Positions 34,972 to 36,795 of a stretch of 36,795 nucleotides of DNA are shown here, one piece after another. Origin of the DNA: Verrucomicrobiia bacterium (GTDB lineage: Bacteria; Verrucomicrobiota; Verrucomicrobiia; Limisphaerales; UBA11358); the NCBI GenBank assembly GCA_030038175.1, contig JASHPN010000291.1, forward strand, positions 1-36,795, written 5' to 3'. The notes below the pieces were generated by a model. The model was not told the DNA's origin. It did no database searches and saw nothing but the letters and a program-made list of their open reading frames with translations. Position 1 is the first letter of the stretch, and each line of letters starts with the position of its first letter. A program made the translations under genes and the position numbers.

Positions 34972-36795
34972 ATGGATACCAAACGCATCTGCTCGGTTTG
35001 CGGCAAGCCCCTGGCGTCCAACGCGCCCGAAGGTTTATGCCCCGAATGCCTGCTCAAAGTGGGCCTGGGCACCGGCGTGGATATCGGGCCGGACACCGGC
35101 GGAAAAGCGCCGCGCTTTGTTCCGCCCAAAACCGAAGAACTGGCGGCAAAATTTCCCCAATTGGAAATCCTCGAATTTATCGGCCAGGGCGGCATGGGCG
35201 CGGTTTATAAAGCCCGCCAAAAACAATTGGACCGCGTGGCGGCCTTGAAAATCCTGCCGCCCCAGGCCGGCGGTCCGGCCTTTGCCGAGCGTTTCACGCG
35301 CGAGGCCCGCGCGCTCGCCAAACTCAACCATCCGCACATCGTCACACTCTACGAATTCGGCCAGAGCGATGGCCTGTTTTATTTCCTCATGGAATTTGTG
35401 GACGGCGTCAACCTCCGGCAACTGCTCAGCCACAGCCGTATCTCGCCCCGCGAAGCGCTGGCCATCGTGCCCCAGATTTGCGAGGCGCTCCAATTCGCGC
35501 ACGACTCAGGCATTGTCCATCGCGATATCAAGCCCGAAAACATCCTGCTCGACAAAAAAGGCCAGGTAAAAATCGCCGACTTCGGCGTTGCCAAAATGAT
35601 TGCCGAAGGCCTGGCCGGCGGCGCCGCGCCAACGGCGGGCGCGCCCGGCGAATTGACCGAAGCCGGAAGCACGCTGGGCACGCCGCAATATATGGCGCCG
35701 GAACAAATCAAAAATTCGGCCGAAGTGGACCATCGCGCCGATATTTATTCTCTCGGCGTCGTGTTTTACCAGATGCTCACCGGCGAATTGCCCTCGGGCA
35801 AAATCGAACCGCCGTCGTCCCGCTCACGCGGGATCCACATTGACGTGCGCCTGGACGAAGTGGTGCTGCGCGCGCTCGAGAAAAAGCCGGAAATGCGCTT
35901 CCAGCAGGTCAGCGAAGTAAAAACCATCGTGGAGACGATTGCCGCCACGCCCGAACCTCCGCCTCCCGAAACTCCTCCCGCCAATCGGATTGAACCCGTA
36001 AATCCGATGGCCGGATATAGGGGTCACTGGCCGGGTTACGAATACAAATCAAAGCGGACATTGTTTGGCCTCCCATTGCTGCATGTCGCCAATGGGTTCG
36101 ACCCGGACACCGGAAAGGTTCGGCACGCGCGAGGCATAATCGCCATCGGCGGCGTCGCGACGGGTGTTGTTGCCATGGGGAGCCGCGCGTATGGCTGTCT
36201 GGCTTTCGGCGGCATCGCCGTCGGCATGCTGGCAGTTGGCGGCTGCGCCGCGGGCGTTATCTCGTTCGGCGGATTGGCCATCGCCCTCGCCCTGGCCATC
36301 GGTGGATGTACCCTGGCTCCGGTCGGCATCGGCGGGCTTGCGGTCGGTTATTTTGTCATCGCCGGCCAGGGTTTTGGCGCGCACATTCTGGATTCTCATA
36401 CCCGTAACCTGAACGATCTCCGCCGGGTTTATAATGGCAAACTGTCTCTGCTCGTTTGGGCCATGTGGACCATCTGGGCCGCGCTGTTATGGTGCATGCT
36501 TTTCATCAATCACTGGGCGAGGAAAAAAGATCTGGCCGCACACGGCAGCTCACCGCCGGCGCGGCGTTTCGGCAAGGTCGGTTCAATCGCGCCTTTGGCA
36601 ATTATCCTGGTTGCCGTCGCAATCGCCTCCTCCGTCCGTACGTTTGTCACTACGCCTCATCGTGCGGGAACGGGCGCCGCGCCAACCGCCGCCGTTCCCG
36701 AAAAATCTCGCGGCCTCGTCTTAAACGGACCGCCGTTCATCGCAAAACTGCAACAGGCCGCCGTGGAATTGGCCTTTGTCGGGGATGAACCCTGG
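34972..36795 (+). CDS. Serine/threonine protein kinase with N-terminal zinc ribbon and C-terminal Gly/Ala-rich repeat membrane region; runs off the right edge
   Basis: ICSVCGKPLASNAPEGLCPECLLK; FIGQGGMGAVYKARQKQLDRVAALKIL; IVHRDIKPENILLDKKGQVKIADFGVAKM; STLGTPQYMAPEQIK. Open to the window end, so absent from the ORF track. Confidence 0.93.
   Translation, partial: MDTKRICSVCGKPLASNAPEGLCPECLLKVGLGTGVDIGPDTGGKAPRFVPPKTEELAAKFPQLEILEFIGQGGMGAVYKARQKQLDRVAALKILPPQAGGPAFAERFTREARALAKLNHPHIVTLYEFGQSDGLFYFLMEFVDGVNLRQLLSHSRISPREALAIVPQICEALQFAHDSGIVHRDIKPENILLDKKGQVKIADFGVAKMIAEGLAGGAAPTAGAPGELTEAGSTLGTPQYMAPEQIKNSAEVDHRADIYSLGVVFYQMLTGELPSGKIEPPSSRSRGIHIDVRLDEVVLRALEKKPEMRFQQVSEVKTIVETIAATPEPPPPETPPANRIEPVNPMAGYRGHWPGYEYKSKRTLFGLPLLHVANGFDPDTGKVRHARGIIAIGGVATGVVAMGSRAYGCLAFGGIAVGMLAVGGCAAGVISFGGLAIALALAIGGCTLAPVGIGGLAVGYFVIAGQGFGAHILDSHTRNLNDLRRVYNGKLSLLVWAMWTIWAALLWCMLFINHWARKKDLAAHGSSPPARRFGKVGSIAPLAIILVAVAIASSVRTFVTTPHRAGTGAAPTAAVPEKSRGLVLNGPPFIAKLQQAAVELAFVGDEPW

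Noticed and set aside
1-36795. CRISPR arrays, tRNA or rRNA genes, prophage structural genes
   Set aside because: No regularly spaced direct repeats, cloverleaf or rRNA-like sequence, or phage genes recognised by eye; tRNAscan-SE/Infernal could not be run.

Overview
The 36.8 kb window is high-GC bacterial chromosome. Gene content (pseudopilin with H-X-G prepilin motif, DUF4838, GH42, sulfatase, FadL, very long secreted proteins) and the abundance of intergenic palindromic repeats suggest a Verrucomicrobia-like (Pedosphaera/Limisphaerales-type) organism; that lineage call is an inference. I support about 26 genes: DinG-type helicase (partial, -), CobA-HemD fusion, sulfatase, BatD-BatE, HpnI-like glycosyltransferase, GH42-like protein, MlaE-MlaF-MlaD, TadA, DAHP synthase, SGNH hydrolase, FadL, AEC transporter, PAP2 acid phosphatase, a small ORF plus SDH/ClpP-fold protease, MnmA, a 1241-aa secreted protein, a pseudopilin, a HAD-NUDIX fusion overlapping FolB, a beta-helix protein, a DUF4838 protein and a partial Ser/Thr kinase. 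Leading second-look items: (1) a HAD-NUDIX fusion translationally coupled to FolB, a candidate for the missing DHNTP dephosphorylation steps of folate synthesis; (2) an AT-rich island with an IS1-family remnant, a small basic ORF and an SDH-type protease; (3) three 11-bp-period Pho-box-like sites, including a divergent pair; (4) families of nested hairpins, with compensatory changes and GNA triloops, in intergenic regions, in the N-terminal reading frame of batD and inside mnmA; (5) a GH42-like protein with Ser at the expected acid/base Glu. No rRNA, tRNA or CRISPR was recognised. All calls come from reading the sequence, with no searches run.
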